From NCBI GenBank assembly GCA_036852015.1, contig JAANDG010000551.1, positions 1 to 64,000 on the forward strand: DNA of 64,000 nucleotides, in the 5' to 3' direction. Each line of letters begins with the position of its first letter. Within the stretch, counting starts at the first letter, position 1. The stretch is from Pelodera strongyloides. Taxonomy: Eukaryota > Nematoda > Chromadorea > Rhabditida > Rhabditidae. A model generated the notes under the pieces. That model ran no database searches, was not told the origin of the DNA, and was given only the letters and a program-made list of their open reading frames with translations. This document shows positions 45,545 to 62,300 of this stretch, in pieces. Made by a program: the position numbers and the translations under genes.

Positions 45545-48500
45545 ATGACGTCCATTTTGTCAAATTTCAATCTCTCGACCGTTGATCGCATGTTTAAAGG
45601 TATTTGTTTTTGAACTAGCGTACTTTCGTCACCCTACAGCTTCTTCCGGTTACTGTATCTATAATTTTATGGAGTATATTGACCTTATTTCAACAAGCTT
45701 TACTGTAACTAGCGTTCTAATAGAACTAATAGGAAATACCTATTGTAATTGGAGACAGTAGAGTTGAAAGCAGTGAGTGTAACCGATTCTGGTCAAGTAC
45801 ATCATTTTTGATCCTGGGTGAGAATTGATTAACCGCGTCGTTTTTTGCTTGAATTGCACGGAATGTTTCAGAATCGGTGGAGTCGTTTTCCAATGAACCT
45901 GCACGATTTTATGAAGCGTTGAACCATTGTATCGATGAACACAAAATGGTAGGTTTGTTTAAAGCGGTATTGTACCTTCTTTGGGAAGTTTGCATATGAC
46001 ACGCATATCTTATGCAAATTTGGTGCCCATCCGGCAATTTTCCGTCACCAATTACATAGGATACGTAGGATATGCGTATCATTTGCAAATTTCCCAAAAC
46101 TGCTTTAGCATTATTAATGTGTTGACTTTGTAGCTTTTTGTTCCACCAGACCAGCTTTCTTCTTGGTTTGAGTCATCGGATTTTGTTATGGGTGCACCTG
46201 TTTGTTCTCTTCATTGCTATTCTTTATGTATGTGAAGTGCTTAAAGCGGAATACCGGCCTGTTTTTGAAACGCATCGTGAACAACTCAATTCTTACGTAA
46301 TTATGCTAAGTTACTCGAATTTAGCTCGAATTTTTATTCTAATTTATGTCGTTTGCATAAGCTGCATAAGAATGCTGGCGTACTCGATGTGTTTCAAAAA
46401 CCGACCGGTATTTCGCTGTAATAGTACGAGCCGAGCGTAAGTGTTATGTTTGAAACGCTAACACTGTCGCGTTCAGACTCTGCCATCGTTGAATGCCGGT
46501 CCCATAGTTCCCGGTCAACTGGTTCGTGTCCGTTGTATGGTACAGGACGTTAGAGGACCTGAATTTTTTTCACTTGGTTACAAGGTTAGTTATTACATTA
46601 CTGCGTTCGAGAGTCTATTTTTTTTGGAAAGTACATAGTTTACATTAATTATTGGTAAAGCGCAACACATGTGTTACTATATAACAATTATATTTGTAAT
46701 ATGGGTTATTTATTAAAATGAAATACTAAGGTAAGATAAGGTAAGGTGTCTGATTTCCGGCTAGTTTAGGTCGAGTCACCATCTGGTGAAGAGATTTTGA
46801 CTGGTTTTCTGCGCGACTCGTTTGACACAGATCAGGATGTGGTAGGGGTTTTATTTGTTTTTTATTCATTTTCGATGAAGTAAACTGATATAATGTATTC
46901 TGTCTTATTCCTTTTATCTGGTTTGTGTCGGTCGTTCGATATCCCTTCTTATGTGAGATGGCTCTTCGGCTCATTTATCACAAGCTGCTGTACGATATAG
47001 CTATAACGGGTAGGACTCACTGGAAACTGGAAATGTTTATGTGGCTTTAATTATGTTTATTATTATTTTTAGAAAATTGACTGTTTCGGTTCTACGTCAA
47101 GTCGCCAGTGCTATACGATGGTATGTATTTCTTTTGAGTTTCTTGCTGCCGCTTATATTGTGTACTACTCCTTCAGCGAGTATTATTTACGTTCTCGGTA
47201 ATGTGATATTGATATCCTCACTTCACGTGTAGGTTTCTGTAAAAACCTTTGAGTTCCGACTGCTGATTACTTCATTATTGAATAAATGGGAATAATACTC
47301 TGTACTCTGACCTTCTTGCCTACTTAGAACTTAGAATACTGTAACTTTCATTTTTCTTTGTCGTTCACCACATACAAACGGTTTAGAAGGGGAGCACCCC
47401 TCTTGCGTGTACAATATATAACGTTTTTTGAAACATAAAGAAAATAAAGCGACGTGAAGATGAAAAATGCGTACACTGGTTTTGACACCTTGATTAGTAG
47501 GTATCAGTCTAATAGCGGATTATTCCTAATTGGATACAATGGGTGTTGATATAGTATCGCTCTATTCTGAATTACAATAGGTGTTGATCTAGATCTAGTT
47601 ATTAAGTTAATATAGATCTATTTATTCTAATCTAGTTAGTAATAGTATAGATCTATCCATTCTAATCTATCTAGTAAGTTCGTATAGATCTATCTAGTAA
47701 GTTAGTATAGACCTATCTATTCTTAATTTTCTTAATTCTTATTGTTAGGTGTCAATTCCTGGGGCGAGTGCTTGGTGGACAGATGAGTGGAATGGACACA
47801 ATGGACAGGAACAGAACGATGTGAGTTTATGTTTATTAGTTGTCTTTTATGGCCCCGTGTCGAACATTTCCTTGGAAGAGTGAATGGCCATTCTGTGTAT
47901 TTTAAGGGATGGTAATATGGTAATTTTTGTGTATTCGAAACATGGATGGTCAAGCGCGTGCGGTACATATTTGTCAGGACACATTGTATTTGATGCTGTC
48001 ACGACGGTGTAATGTTGTTGTGTAGGTTACAGGGTTGCCGGTTTTATATTTATCAATTAGAATAACAGTAACATTAACGATATTACTAATGGTTGTGAGA
48101 GGCCGTGAGCCCCTGCTGCCCCAGGCATGGAACTGACGAGCTGATCGATCCATCTTCTCGTGTGGATAGTGGGCGTGTCTGCGGCGATAGATACTTTACG
48201 ATGGCTGGCTGCAAAGAGGATTTAGGGCAGGCGGTGGGGTTTCTCAAACATTTACGATAAAAGTTTATCTCGAGGTCGAGAGAAATCGCGACACTCGGCG
48301 CCGACAAGAAGAAATAGTGTTGCTCGGAATTTTTCGTCGAGCAGACGCCGAGACCGACACTTCCGGGCGCGAATATTTGTGGAGTGCTGACAAAGCGTGA
48401 ATCGCTAAACTGTCGGAAGTATTGACGTATGTTGTGGACGTTTGTGAAGGACAGAATAAGACGATATGGGATGAAAATTTTTAGCCGAGGAGGGAGGGGC

Positions 48501-51500
48501 ACTGGAGGAAGGGGCTTGGTGTTGGATGGGGTACCTGACGATTGTAGAAATACAATGGTTTTTTTTATTGGGGAGGGGCGAGGGGGTGGGGGCGTTATTG
48601 TAGTTGAAGATATGATCAATCTCAAATTTGTCGAATGGTAGAATGCTCGTTAGGAAATCAAAGTTCGTTCACAGTATCCGGCAAATTCGACGGTGGGTGG
48701 TGTAGGAATAGCGGCTTACACTCGTGTGTTTCTCCTGACCGATGGAGGACTTTTCCAGGCCGAAGCAGCGGCCGTGAGCTCAGTAGTGTATGGTCTCGTT
48801 GACCGAATACGATTATGTCGCCTCACGTGACTGACGTGTCATCAGTGTGACAATGAATAGGGTTGCAGCTTCCCTATGAAAGTGACTTCTCCGCGCCCGC
48901 AGGCTTGCTCATGTGGAATGGAATACTGGCTCAAATGTTAATAAATGTTCAGTGGTAGAATGCTCGCCTGCCACGCGGGCGACACGGGTTCGTTTCCCGG
49001 GCTGTGCACCATGTTTCAACTGATGTGCATGAAACAGGGTACGGTATGTTTATACAACAAGGGAACGCAAAATATAAAAGATGTAAAATGTGGTCGAGAA
49101 GGTGCTAAGAGCCCTTCCTTCAAACTTAAGTAGTGGCTTATAAATCGTCTAGGCTTATTGTTAGAACGTGAGAGTGAACTCCTAGAGGGAAATAGCATTG
49201 GTTGGGAGGTTAGAGATAAGTTGGTGCTGGAACGTTGTGACCGTCTTATTAAAGTGCACATGTGTCTAGTGCACATGTGTTCGAGTCTTCGAGTTCAATC
49301 GGAGTTCGTTTGTGGTTGACGTAATTAATGGTCGTTCCTTTGGCCTTTGGTCCATTCTTCTCTTCTTCAAACGGGTGATCGGGAGTCTGTTTTTCCGTAT
49401 AGTGTAACAATGTTTGTGGTTTGTTTCGCAGGAACGCTGCGACAATATTGAGATTTCTTGTTGTGTGAGCAAAGTCATGTTGCGATGTGAATCGATGTGA
49501 CTTCCTTTCCTTTTGTGGATGGCGTCGCTGTAGAATGCAATTTAAATTGTGTTTGTCATTTTAGGAGCCGGAGAAGAAACCCCGTATGGAAATTGGAGCA
49601 CTGAATGTTCAACAGTTTATCGCTAAGGTAACTGCTCACTAACTACCTGTCAACATCTAAACTGATTTTCCGAAATAGATGCCTTGAGGTTAAGCTAGGT
49701 TATGTAGTCTTTGTACCGGAATATGTGTAAGAATATGCTCCTCTAGGTGGCGGGTGACAATGAATTTCTTCCGAATTCAACGTGGGATCTCTTTGGTTTT
49801 CTTTCCACTCACTCTCTGGACTTGAGTGATGAGACGTAGGTTTTTGTTCCTTGATTGTTGAAAAGGTGATGGTAAGAGTGGTAAGATAAACACGTAGTCA
49901 GAGTCAGATGAGAGTTTCAAAGTGAACACCTTTTCGATTGCGTCTTTTCTGACTCCATATTCGGACTTTTCAGGAGTCCGTCAGGCACGAATTCTTCAAA
50001 ACTTCCCAATTTGCATGTTATCTCGTACTCGGAGTTGAAACACGCACCGGATAGTGTTCCTGATAGACAGGTAAGGGTAAGGGTAAGGGAGGAGTTAACA
50101 AGCTGTAGTTTCTGTACAGTAATGAATCGTTTTCTTCTCCGCAGCACGTTGAAGTGTGGCATTTCAATAATTGCAGTGTTATTCAGCACGCCACATCTCT
50201 AAAAGAAGCTCTTACAACCTTTCTCGGAGATGAGACGGCGGCGAGTTATTTGATGATGAACCTCGTGTCAATGAGGTATGCTTGTTTTTGGTGCGTGTAT
50301 TATATTGGATGTAAAGATAACCCTAATCTGAAGTGAAATAACTTACTGCCCGTAATATGTGTATCTTGTTTAGTTACGGTAACGGTATTGAATAATTGTG
50401 TTTGTCCATTTAAGTTACGCTCGTCCGAGTGGTATGCCAATCTGCTGTCTCCCACTGAATTTGTGCGGAATTCAAAACGGTGAACCGGTTGTCGACGCAA
50501 TCAAGCAATTGTTGCCTAAGGTATCATTTGAAAGGTTACATCAGTTGCGGGTGTAATTTAGTTAGTAACAACCGTATGTAATCCCCAGACGTATGCTCTG
50601 CGGAGGTACGGTATTCGTGAATGATTTGCTAAGAACAGTTCCGGTATATATTTGAAAATTCATGGATAATGTCTTCATTTGTGTGTCAACTGTCGGGCCA
50701 TACAGAGGTATGAGTTTTTGTTTCATAGGTTCTACATGTGGTCCTGACTCCTGAGCTCCTCTCCAGTCAACATTTTGCTCCGGTTAAGAATTACGAATCG
50801 GATGAGCTGAAACAGGGACTCCTACAGGCATCCAGTGGTGAGACTTCCGAAGTACTTACAATTATGATTAACGCGGATTGAGAAGGGAATGGATTAACTA
50901 GTTTATTCACCCTGCTGGAACTTACAGGCGTTACTGACCTATGTTGCTTATTTGGAAGGGAATGTAAATTGGAGTGTGGTGAAATGATGCTCTGCCCCAG
51001 TACAAACGAACCATCGATCATCTCTCGATAATTAATTGCATGTTCTCGTTTCTTCGAAATATTCTAGTAGTTTTCTACATGCATTTCTTTCAACTAATTT
51101 TTCTTTAGGAACCACCTTGATCATTGATGAAACGCAACTTCCTGTGGGAAATTTCCCAGTTTCGGGACATGGTATGTTTTTCTGTCAAAAAGCCACGCGG
51201 ACATCTTTGAACCCAATATATAGTTCTGAAAGGATTCCAAAATAAGAATTAGCACTTAGGCTTTCAACTGAATGTTGTTTCAACACCATTTCTTTTCTAA
51301 TTCACTTATTCCAGCCGAAGCCAATCTGTCCGCACTGGAACGTCTCGTAGTCGCGCAGCAAATGGAGTACGATTATGGTTACTACAAGATTCCATTTGAT
51401 GTCGATATGCCAGTTATCATTATCAGCAAGGCACAGAGCAGATTTATCAGAGTGTGTTTCGAGTTTGTATTAATTTATTCGGCTACAAGTGTTTGCCGAC

Positions 51501-52500
51501 AATTACTCACAAACGCATAACGTATTATGCGAGGCGGCTTCATATTTCTAATCTATGTGTAAGTAAAACGTCCCGCTGTCATTTTGGATTGGCTGAGATG
51601 AATGAAAATATTGAACATTGCCAGTGGGGCTCATGTCCTAGATAATTTTATTCATTAGTATCTTCTCTTCTTCCATTGTTTTTGTATTCAGACCCCATTC
51701 CGTGTTGCCGTGCCGCCGGGAATTCGCCCTCAAGTACTTGGAACGAATGAACAACTGACGGAAATCAGGAAACTTATTCAACACTCGAGAAAGGCACTCA
51801 AGGATCTGAGTATTTCGGAAGCAACTGTTAAGGTAGTGAATATGAATAGTGCATAGCGATTGTCATTTGTGATAATATCATCATATCTATCTGTGTTTGA
51901 GCAGAAAGAATTTATATTAGTATGTGTCAACTCACTTTGTTAAATACACAATGTGTTATTCAGGGCGTGCAAGATGCGTTTGTTGATTTGGCATCGAAAC
52001 TCGATCCAAAGACTGAAGATAAGGCGGAGACACTTCATCAGATGTTGCTTCTTTGCAGGTAACGGATTACTGTATCTCGATAGTGAGGGTTGCAGGGAAC
52101 AAATTACTGTAATTCGATAAGGTCCAGATATTTTCAGTCGTATACACCTATCGTGCATAAGGCCATAAGGTGGATACTTAGTTTGTGCATAAGTGGTACT
52201 GTAACAATCCTTTATTGGAATGACTAGTAGTCGTAAGTTCTAGGGCATACGAAGATAGTGTATTGGGCATCTTCCGTCTTTATCGAGAAAGTTAATAATT
52301 ATTAATATTAATAATTGTGTGTAGTGATTCATCAAAAGCAAACCTATAATTATTTTCATAGGTTGATTGCCTGTCTCGATGGTAAGTCAGAAGTTGACAT
52401 GGATTGTTGGCACCGTGCTATTGCTTTGGAAAAGAGCAGAAATGAAACGATGGAAGAACTGGGCAAGAACCTTCACTATTTGAACATTGTTTCAAATTGA
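45545..52500 (+). CDS. MCMBP: MCM complex-binding protein (MCMBP)
   Basis: Nuclear partner of the MCM2-7 replicative helicase, helping MCM assembly and unloading and sister-chromatid cohesion. Seventeen exons give 533 residues: 45545-45599, 45872-45948, 46477-46584, 46770-46841, 47073-47120, 47749-47820, 49565-49627, 49747-49835, 49974-50070, 50145-50275, 50415-50520, 50729-50837, 51109-51171, 51315-51451, 51692-51832, 51964-52058, 52362-52500. Family landmarks include VRVRCMVQDVRGPEFF near the N-terminus, RQCYTMVSIPGASAWW, the core LGDETAASYLMMNLVS, LIIDETQLPVGNF, MEYDYGYYKIPFDVDMPVIIIS and a C-terminal helical RLIACLDGKSEVDMDCWHRA. It is shorter than the human protein, mainly in the acidic linker after exon 6. 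The start follows CAG at 45543 by one base. A 1.7-kb intron (47821-49564) interrupts the linker. Confidence 0.93.
45959..46108. repeat. Family G/D-like palindrome (G1)
   Basis: Begins TTAAAGCGGTATTGTACC and ends CAAAACTGCTTTAG; the arms carry GGGAAGTTTGCATATGA and its complement. It combines G-type ends with D-type arms, in MCMBP intron 2. Confidence 0.85.
46241..46422. repeat. Family A palindrome (A15)
   Basis: Left TTAAAGCGGAATACCGG intact, right end TTTCGCTGTAAT slightly mutated. In MCMBP intron 2, ending 55 bases before exon 3. Confidence 0.9.
47590..47730. repeat. Degenerate tandem repeat
   Basis: Units around TATAGATCTATC, CATTCTAATCTA and TAGTAAGTT repeat several times with 30-45 base spacing, in MCMBP intron 5. 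Confidence 0.75.
48938..49008 (+). pseudogene. tRNA-Gly(GCC)-like sequence, 5' acceptor strand lost
   Basis: From GTTCAGTGGTAGAATGC onward the sequence follows cytosolic tRNA-Gly: D arm, anticodon arm CTCGC-CTGCCAC-GCGGG with anticodon GCC, and a T arm with GGGTTCGTTTCCC. The 3' acceptor strand GCTGTGC has no complement on the 5' side (TTAATAA), and one T-stem pair is mismatched. Probably a tRNA pseudogene or tRNA-derived retroposon within MCMBP intron 6. The word TGGTAGAATGCTCG also occurs at 48636. Confidence 0.7.
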
Positions 52501-53409
52501 GTACAGTAAAGCGGTGCTATACGTGTTTTTGAAACATGCTGGAGTAGCTGGAGAGCACTTCTAGCGCATTATGAAACACAATTTGCATATAATACATGGA
52601 GTGCACTTGTCGCCCATATGTTGCTTTTTGAACTTGACATTTATTACAAAACGTTGATAGTTGATGTCCTCTATTTTAGTTTGTATTGACGTATGCTTTA
52701 TTTCCTAGTACGATTTTTTGTATACTCATTTTTGTACTACCTCTTGATTCTTGATTTGCACTGTTGTATGCGCTTCGTTTTTATGTTGTTTTAGTTTTGT
52801 AATTTGCAGCATTCCAGATTTATAGATCACTTGCCTCACATCTCAGAACCGGTTAATTTTGCATTTCATAAACGATTACTTTTAATTTGCTCATTTATTT
52901 TCACTTACTTCGTATCTCAGTTTTATTCCGTTATCTCATTTTGATTGCTTAGGGTAAGAAGTACTTTATGTATTTGCTTTAAGTGAATTTCAGAAAACAA
53001 ACTGCTCAAACCTATTCTTCAATGCTAAATTGTTGCTAAATAAATGAATGCATGACGTTCGCGTGTATGACTTTGTCCACAAATTTGTTTGTGTCAAACA
53101 TTTATTGTTCACCCGTTTATCTCAGTGTCAGTTTAGATTATTATTATTTATATAAACCAGTAAATTCGATATCTAACACGAATGGGGAGATATTGCAACT
53201 TGAACTTGGAAAATAATAGGAAATGTGGTATTTTGAACTACTTTCCTGGTGAAGTTGATGAAATAAATACTACGGTTTTCCATGAGTGATGGGACTAGTG
53301 GATATTAAACGACTAATGGGATATAAATTACTTTGGTTTTCTTACGTAAAGGCCTAACTTAGATTTTTTCCTAATGGGGAATAACTTATCACGAGTATTT
53401 TTTTCCTAT
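52501..53409. other. Convergent 3' regions of MCMBP and DTD1
   Basis: No gene. A decayed palindrome start (AGTAAAGCGGTGC, 52506) lies just past the MCMBP stop, and AATAAA at 53039-53044 is a plausible poly(A) signal for MCMBP. Confidence 0.6.
53039..53044 (+). terminator. AATAAA poly(A) signal, MCMBP
   Basis: Canonical hexamer 539 bases past the stop, in the convergent intergenic region. Confidence 0.45.
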
Positions 53410-54309
53410 TCACTCTCTCCTCCGACTGTCCAGTGTTATAGTGACGGGACCATCGTTTTCGATGCTCACATTCATGTATGCGGCGAACTTGCCATCCTAA
53501 ACGTAGTCGATTAGTTTTTAGACATTGATTTACTCTGCATTCTTTTATATGTTAATAACCGTTATTTATCTATTCTTGTGATCCATTGTTTCATAAGTGA
53601 CTGTAATGTACCTGAACTAATTCCGGCTTATGAGCTGCTCGGAGTTGAGTCATGAAATCTCCATAAAAAGTGGAGGCGAGTTCCGGTCCCATCGAGTTGT
53701 GAAAGTCGAGCTTGTTACCCTTCAGACAACCGAATAGGGTGAATTGACTAATGCACAAGACCTGAAATACGGGACTGATGTTAATTATGTATCTCATAAT
53801 TATGGAATACACCATAATTTACCATTTACGTAATTCTAAGAGAGGGTATTGATCAAGGGTTCAGCTAAACTAACAAAGATACTGTCAACGGTTCAGGTCC
53901 GTGGAATTTAGTGAGCTTGTCTCCAACTATTTTTCGTCGTGAGGGAGGCACGTTATCTCAAGTATTCCTTTTTAAAATGTGTAAACTGAGTACCTCCAAA
54001 TCCAGATCCCTCACTGATTTGTTCCACTTCTTTCCATTGTTGGGATCATCAAAGAGACGAATGTTGAGAATCTTCCGGATGATGTACTCGACGTCTTCTT
54101 TATTGTCATCTCTATGGATACCGACCAGAACACACAAACCACGATTGATGCTTCCGACCTACAAAGTTGGAGTTGATGTAAAGGTTTGGGTTAGAGGGAA
54201 ACGAACTCTTTAGATAAACTTCCGATACGGTTCTTCGAAATTCATAACTTACGACTTCGTCTCCTACTGTGACGCTGGCTTTCACAACTCGTTGAATAAC
54301 AGCACGCAT
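53410..54309 (-). CDS. DTD1: D-aminoacyl-tRNA deacylase 1
   Basis: Hydrolyses D-amino acids (and glycine mischarged on tRNA-Ala) from tRNA, protecting translation. Four exons (54309-54253, 54158-53994, 53761-53612, 53496-53410) give 152 residues, the usual compact length. Starts MRAVIQRVVKASVTVGDE. Active-site motifs are both intact: SQFTL (in CISQFTLFGCLKGNK) and the Gly-cisPro motif in NDGPVT near the C-terminus. LFDDPNNGKKWNKSVRDL and DGKFAAYMNVSIEN match the family. Unlike the human protein it lacks a long C-terminal tail. A TTTTTTCAG acceptor lies 10 bases upstream of the ATG. It is divergent from ALG5. Confidence 0.95.
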
Positions 54310-54319
54310 TTTGAGATAT

Positions 54320-54328
54320 CTGAAAAAA
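54320..54328 (-). promoter_or_regulatory. Putative trans-splice acceptor, DTD1
   Basis: Pyrimidine run ending CAG on the minus strand, 10 bases upstream of the ATG and without an upstream exon. Confidence 0.6.
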
Positions 54329-55107
54329 ATCGCAAGAAACCCTTCCGAAAAAATAGTTGCACTACATAGAAAACTTGGAAATACACATTACATATCGTTT
54401 TTAATGTTTGCGAATTCGAATTTCCTAGGTATTTGGTCAGTATACGCATGTTCCAATAGTCCCCAATGACAGGAGTAAATCCCCAATGAACATAATGTTG
54501 AAAGTAAATAACATAAATATTATAATGAAAGAATAAGTTAAATTGAATGTTTTTTAAAGTCTAGTGGAGGCCTACCAAAGTGTACACATGACGTAGTTTG
54601 AAGGGAATAGCTGTCGATTGGTGTCTGTCGTTTGCATTCAATTTTTTTTTTCGGACCTGGTATAAAATGTTGTTTATTCCTTTGATTTAAACCTTTATGC
54701 TAATCTACGTTATTTGATGTGTTAGTATGTTTACTGTGTTTGTTCTAAGCAGATTTGCAAGTTTCCCTTGTCCCTGTCCCCTTGATCTGCCGATCTCATT
54801 TTTCTGATGCGTTTTACATTTGGTAAATACCTTTTTCCTTTATTTGCGTCCTTTTCAGTTTATTTTGTGATCGGCGGTTGAGAAGGACGGCTGAAACCGC
54901 TCAAATTTTGTTTGGCTCCCGATTGGCCCAGAAGGGTACTTGCTAAGAAAACGAAGGTACACTTTATTTTATTCAATTTTGCGACAAAGGCTAAAGTTGT
55001 ATGCTTATAAGAAACACATTTGTAATAATCGTGATTGTAATAAAAATGATATACGTAGGCAAAACAGATCGAATAGGATATGGTCTAAAATTTTATTGCT
55101 TCCAGGT
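54329..55107. promoter_or_regulatory. Divergent promoter region DTD1 / ALG5
   Basis: The only sequence between the two divergent starts, so it should hold both promoters and the ALG5 outron. No specific binding site is recognised. The ALG5 acceptor TTCCAG ends at 55105. Confidence 0.5.
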
Positions 55108-58782
<3,675 letters not shown>

Positions 58783-59398
58783 ACCGTATGTTGACGCTTT
58801 TCAATTTTAATTGTTTGCTTTGTTATAGTTGGTTACTTTTAACTGGTTAGAATTTGCAAGTCATTTATCTGTGTATATCTTGCTTCCGTGATTTGTTTGA
58901 ATTTCATTTTCAATGCGATTTCGATTATATTCCAAATTTCATATCAAGCTTTACTTACGCTTATTGCTTACTATAGTAATGTGTCGAGATTTTTCGGTTT
59001 ATGCGGTTTTGGATACAGATACAGTAATTTATCTTTTCAGTTTAGTAATAATTTATCTTTTCTTTTTTCGTTATAATTTATGTTGTGGTTTTCCTTCTTC
59101 CTTGTTGTTTGTTCTGTGATAAGTTGTTTCGGGGTTTGTTTCTTTTGTTTATTGACATTGTTGATGGTCTAGCTCATTGACGTAAGTTATTTAATAAATT
59201 TGTTCCTCAATAATAGTCTTAATATTGCGAGTTCGAATACTGAGTTGAGAATCTCATTTTTACTTGTGAGTAATAATTATCGTCTTTTTTCTGTATATTT
59301 AAAGCGGAATGATAGAAATGAATGCAGCTTCACAAACCACGGACCGTGCTACTTTCATAAGTTTAAAAGGTTTTAAGTCAATTATGTGTTCAGATAAA
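58783..59398. other. ALG5-RPAC1 intercistronic region
   Basis: AT-rich, with AATAAA at 59193-59198 about 195 bases before the acceptor CAG of the next gene. An earlier in-frame ATG at 59309 exists but has no acceptor close by. Confidence 0.55.
59193..59198 (+). terminator. AATAAA poly(A) signal, ALG5
   Basis: Canonical hexamer 411 bases past the ALG5 stop. Confidence 0.5.
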
Positions 59399-62300
59399 AT
59401 GGGCCCAAAGCGTAAGAGTAAGCAGGCAGTGACTGTGAAATCCGAACCGATGGACACCACTGTGCAAGATTTTAGCCGCGGAGGAGAGTTGATTATGCAA
59501 GAGGAGAGGGTGTTGAATGTAAGTTGTGTTTTGTTGTTTATGCATTATTTATTTGTTAGCTAACCTACTTCGTGGTTCTTGGTTCTTTGTTGTAGTTTAC
59601 TTATAACTTATAAGTTGTGTAGTGTTCTTTGTTTCAGTTGTGTTTCTGCAATATTTTTTCGTTAAAATGTTGTGGGTATCGTAATATAGTTCGTGTTTAA
59701 ATTCGAAGCAGTTGTGAAACGTTGTGTATGGTTCTAAGTTCTAGTTCTAAACGCAGCAAATATTGTCTTTGTTACTGAATTCCTTACTAAACGTTTTAAT
59801 TGATCATCAGTGAACCATTTAGACTTACGATTCGCCAGTCGATTACGTTGGAGTGCCTGATCAAACCGGACTCTTTGATTTGAATGCGTGCTGCGATTCG
59901 ATCAAGGTTTCGTTATTATTATTTTATTATTGTTATCATTATGGATAGTAAATTTTAGTATTTTTTTCGGAAATATCACCTTGAAGAGGCTTTGATTTGC
60001 TGGCATTTCACATTCCTTGGAAAGAAGTATACTGTAGTTTTTACCAGAAGCATGTTTCTATGTATGTCCCTGCGCATTGAATACGTTGTTAGCCATGTAG
60101 AGAACAGTTTATCCAACTTTAAGAACATTATTTAGAAGAGTTGATTTAGCTAGAGATTGTGCTGAATATCACATTCGGATTACTGAGCAGACTGCCAACA
60201 TGAGCTCTTTCCATATGTCAATCTTTGACATTTGTCTTCCAGATTGAGATCATAAATGAATCGAAAGACGGTTACGAGCTGGAATTTGACCTTATTGGAG
60301 TTGAGGCGCCGATTGCTAACACTCTCAGAAGGGTCCTGATCGCCGAAGTGAGTTTTTAGCTAACAAGTTACAATGTTTCATCGTTTCGCTATATTTATTA
60401 GTTAAAACAGTCTTCTCTAATTGTTGGATGGTGATGTCGGAGACCGCCGTAGAAATAAATACATCTATTTTAAAATTGGCGAGCAGAGATGATCATGTTA
60501 TCCTCACTTAACCGTTGGTCATACATACCCCTGTGAGCGATCGAAAGAATAGTGCGAATAGCCTCCCAGAATCCAGACTGTGCTTGGCTTATGCCCTAAC
60601 TATATAATTAACAAGCGCAGAGAAGTAACGAATTGTACCATGTGTATCGCAACTCATATGTTTCACTCTTCATTCTCTATTCGCTGACAATAGTTTAAAA
60701 AGAACATTTCATATTTGATTCGGGATATAACCCGGTAGTCTTTGTCTTTTCTTTATTTCATATTTTCAGGTTCCGACGATGGCTATCGAAAAAGTTTATT
60801 TATATCAGAACACATCAGTCATTCAGGTGAGCCTTTAGCCCACGAGCCAGTCGTATAATCGATTACTTCTTCCGTTTGTGCTTGTAGCTTGTATCTTGTA
60901 TTCGCCAAGAAGAAAATCCTCTTATTTTTATATCTACTCGAGATATCCAAACCTTTTTCTTGACAAAATAGTAGCTCATTGAATCCGTAACGGTGTGTAA
61001 CTAACGCATCGTAGATCCTATCTACCCTAAGTACCTTACCCTACGTAACATACCTACATACCTTATCCATTTACAGTTCCTTATTTTCAGGACGAGGTTC
61101 TCTGTCACCGTTTCGGACTTCTCCCCGTGAAAGTGGACCCCAGATTGTTCGACTGGCCAACGGAACGGGTATCCTATTCAAATTATGATTTTTTGCCAAT
61201 TTACTGTGCTCTGTTTTGTGGAATAGGTTTAGAATATACTTACTTATTTTCTTTATTGTTTTGAATTCTTTGCTCAGCATTGAATAGACAGGATTGAAAT
61301 GCCTACAGCTAGGAGCCCATCAAGGTTCCCAAAGCGAGTCCGGTACTGGCGGCAGTTTCGTTTTTATACTGTTTTTTTAAGGTGATTGGAATTAACGAAA
61401 ATGTTGACGTGGATGAGGAACCCGAGCCGGATCCGACTAGAAATATCGTTTTTGAGTTCAACGTGAGTTTCTCTCGTACAAATATGTTTTTGTTTGTTTT
61501 AATATAATTTATTATGGTCTTTTTCTGCTAACGATGAGATCGTGTCCGCTGTCCACAGTGTGCATGAATCATATGTACGTGATATTGCAATCATACCGTA
61601 GGATGACTCATATTACTGTAATGCGTTAATTTCGCCCTAGGTTATTGCATGTGAAATCGATAATAGGCGTCAGGTAAGTAAGAACTCTTTTTGTTTGGTC
61701 GTTACGTATAGCCGATCGCATAATTCCCTTATTTTACTCATATTTAGGTGCGTTGTTCGAAAAATCCGCACGCTCCGAAAAATGCGACAGCTCCAGAGGC
61801 TCTTTACGTCGATTCGTCAGTGTATACAAAAGATTTCAAATGGATTCCTTATGGAGATCAGGTACGTGTAATAATTTTAATAATGTTTATTATTTTGTTA
61901 TTTAATTATCGTAGTTATGCATTATAATTCAATATTTATTCATTTAATATGTCGGTTTTTGTGTTGTCTCCCGTATATATTCCATATTCCATTTTGGCGT
62001 CTCAGTATTATTATTCAGTCAGTATTATTGGGTACAAATTGCAGAGATACTGTCGTTACATAGTATAGTATGATACTTTTATTTGTTGGCCTTGGAGTGA
62101 TAGTTTGTCAAATGCCTAATGAACATGCTTATCGTTTTGTTGTTATATGTATTCATGTATACTTCATGTATATATGTAAGCATTAACCCTTTTATATTTT
62201 TAGGAGAATATCTTCAAAGACGATCCGCCTCGAATGGTGCACGACGATATTCTGGTGGCCAAGTTGCGTCCTGGACAAGAGGTATTTATCTTATGGGACC

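Noticed and set aside
46138..46230. Possible extra MCMBP exon (LFVPPDQLSSWFE)
   Set aside because: Exons 2 and 3 already join in phase 0 and align with the family across that point, and no good donor ends the candidate.
13626..46440. A recurring peptide ([22 protein letters not shown]) in frames at 13626, 15063, 16839, 26792 and 46138
   Set aside because: Each frame runs through a family A palindrome; the conservation is of the repeat DNA, not of a protein family.
48133..48200. CTGACGAG resembling a hammerhead ribozyme core
   Set aside because: No matching GAAA core element or paired stems at the required spacing.
48086..48625. 179-codon proline-rich minus-strand frame within MCMBP intron 6
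   Set aside because: No start context, splice structure or motif. The base composition of this intron is GC-richer, which lengthens chance frames.
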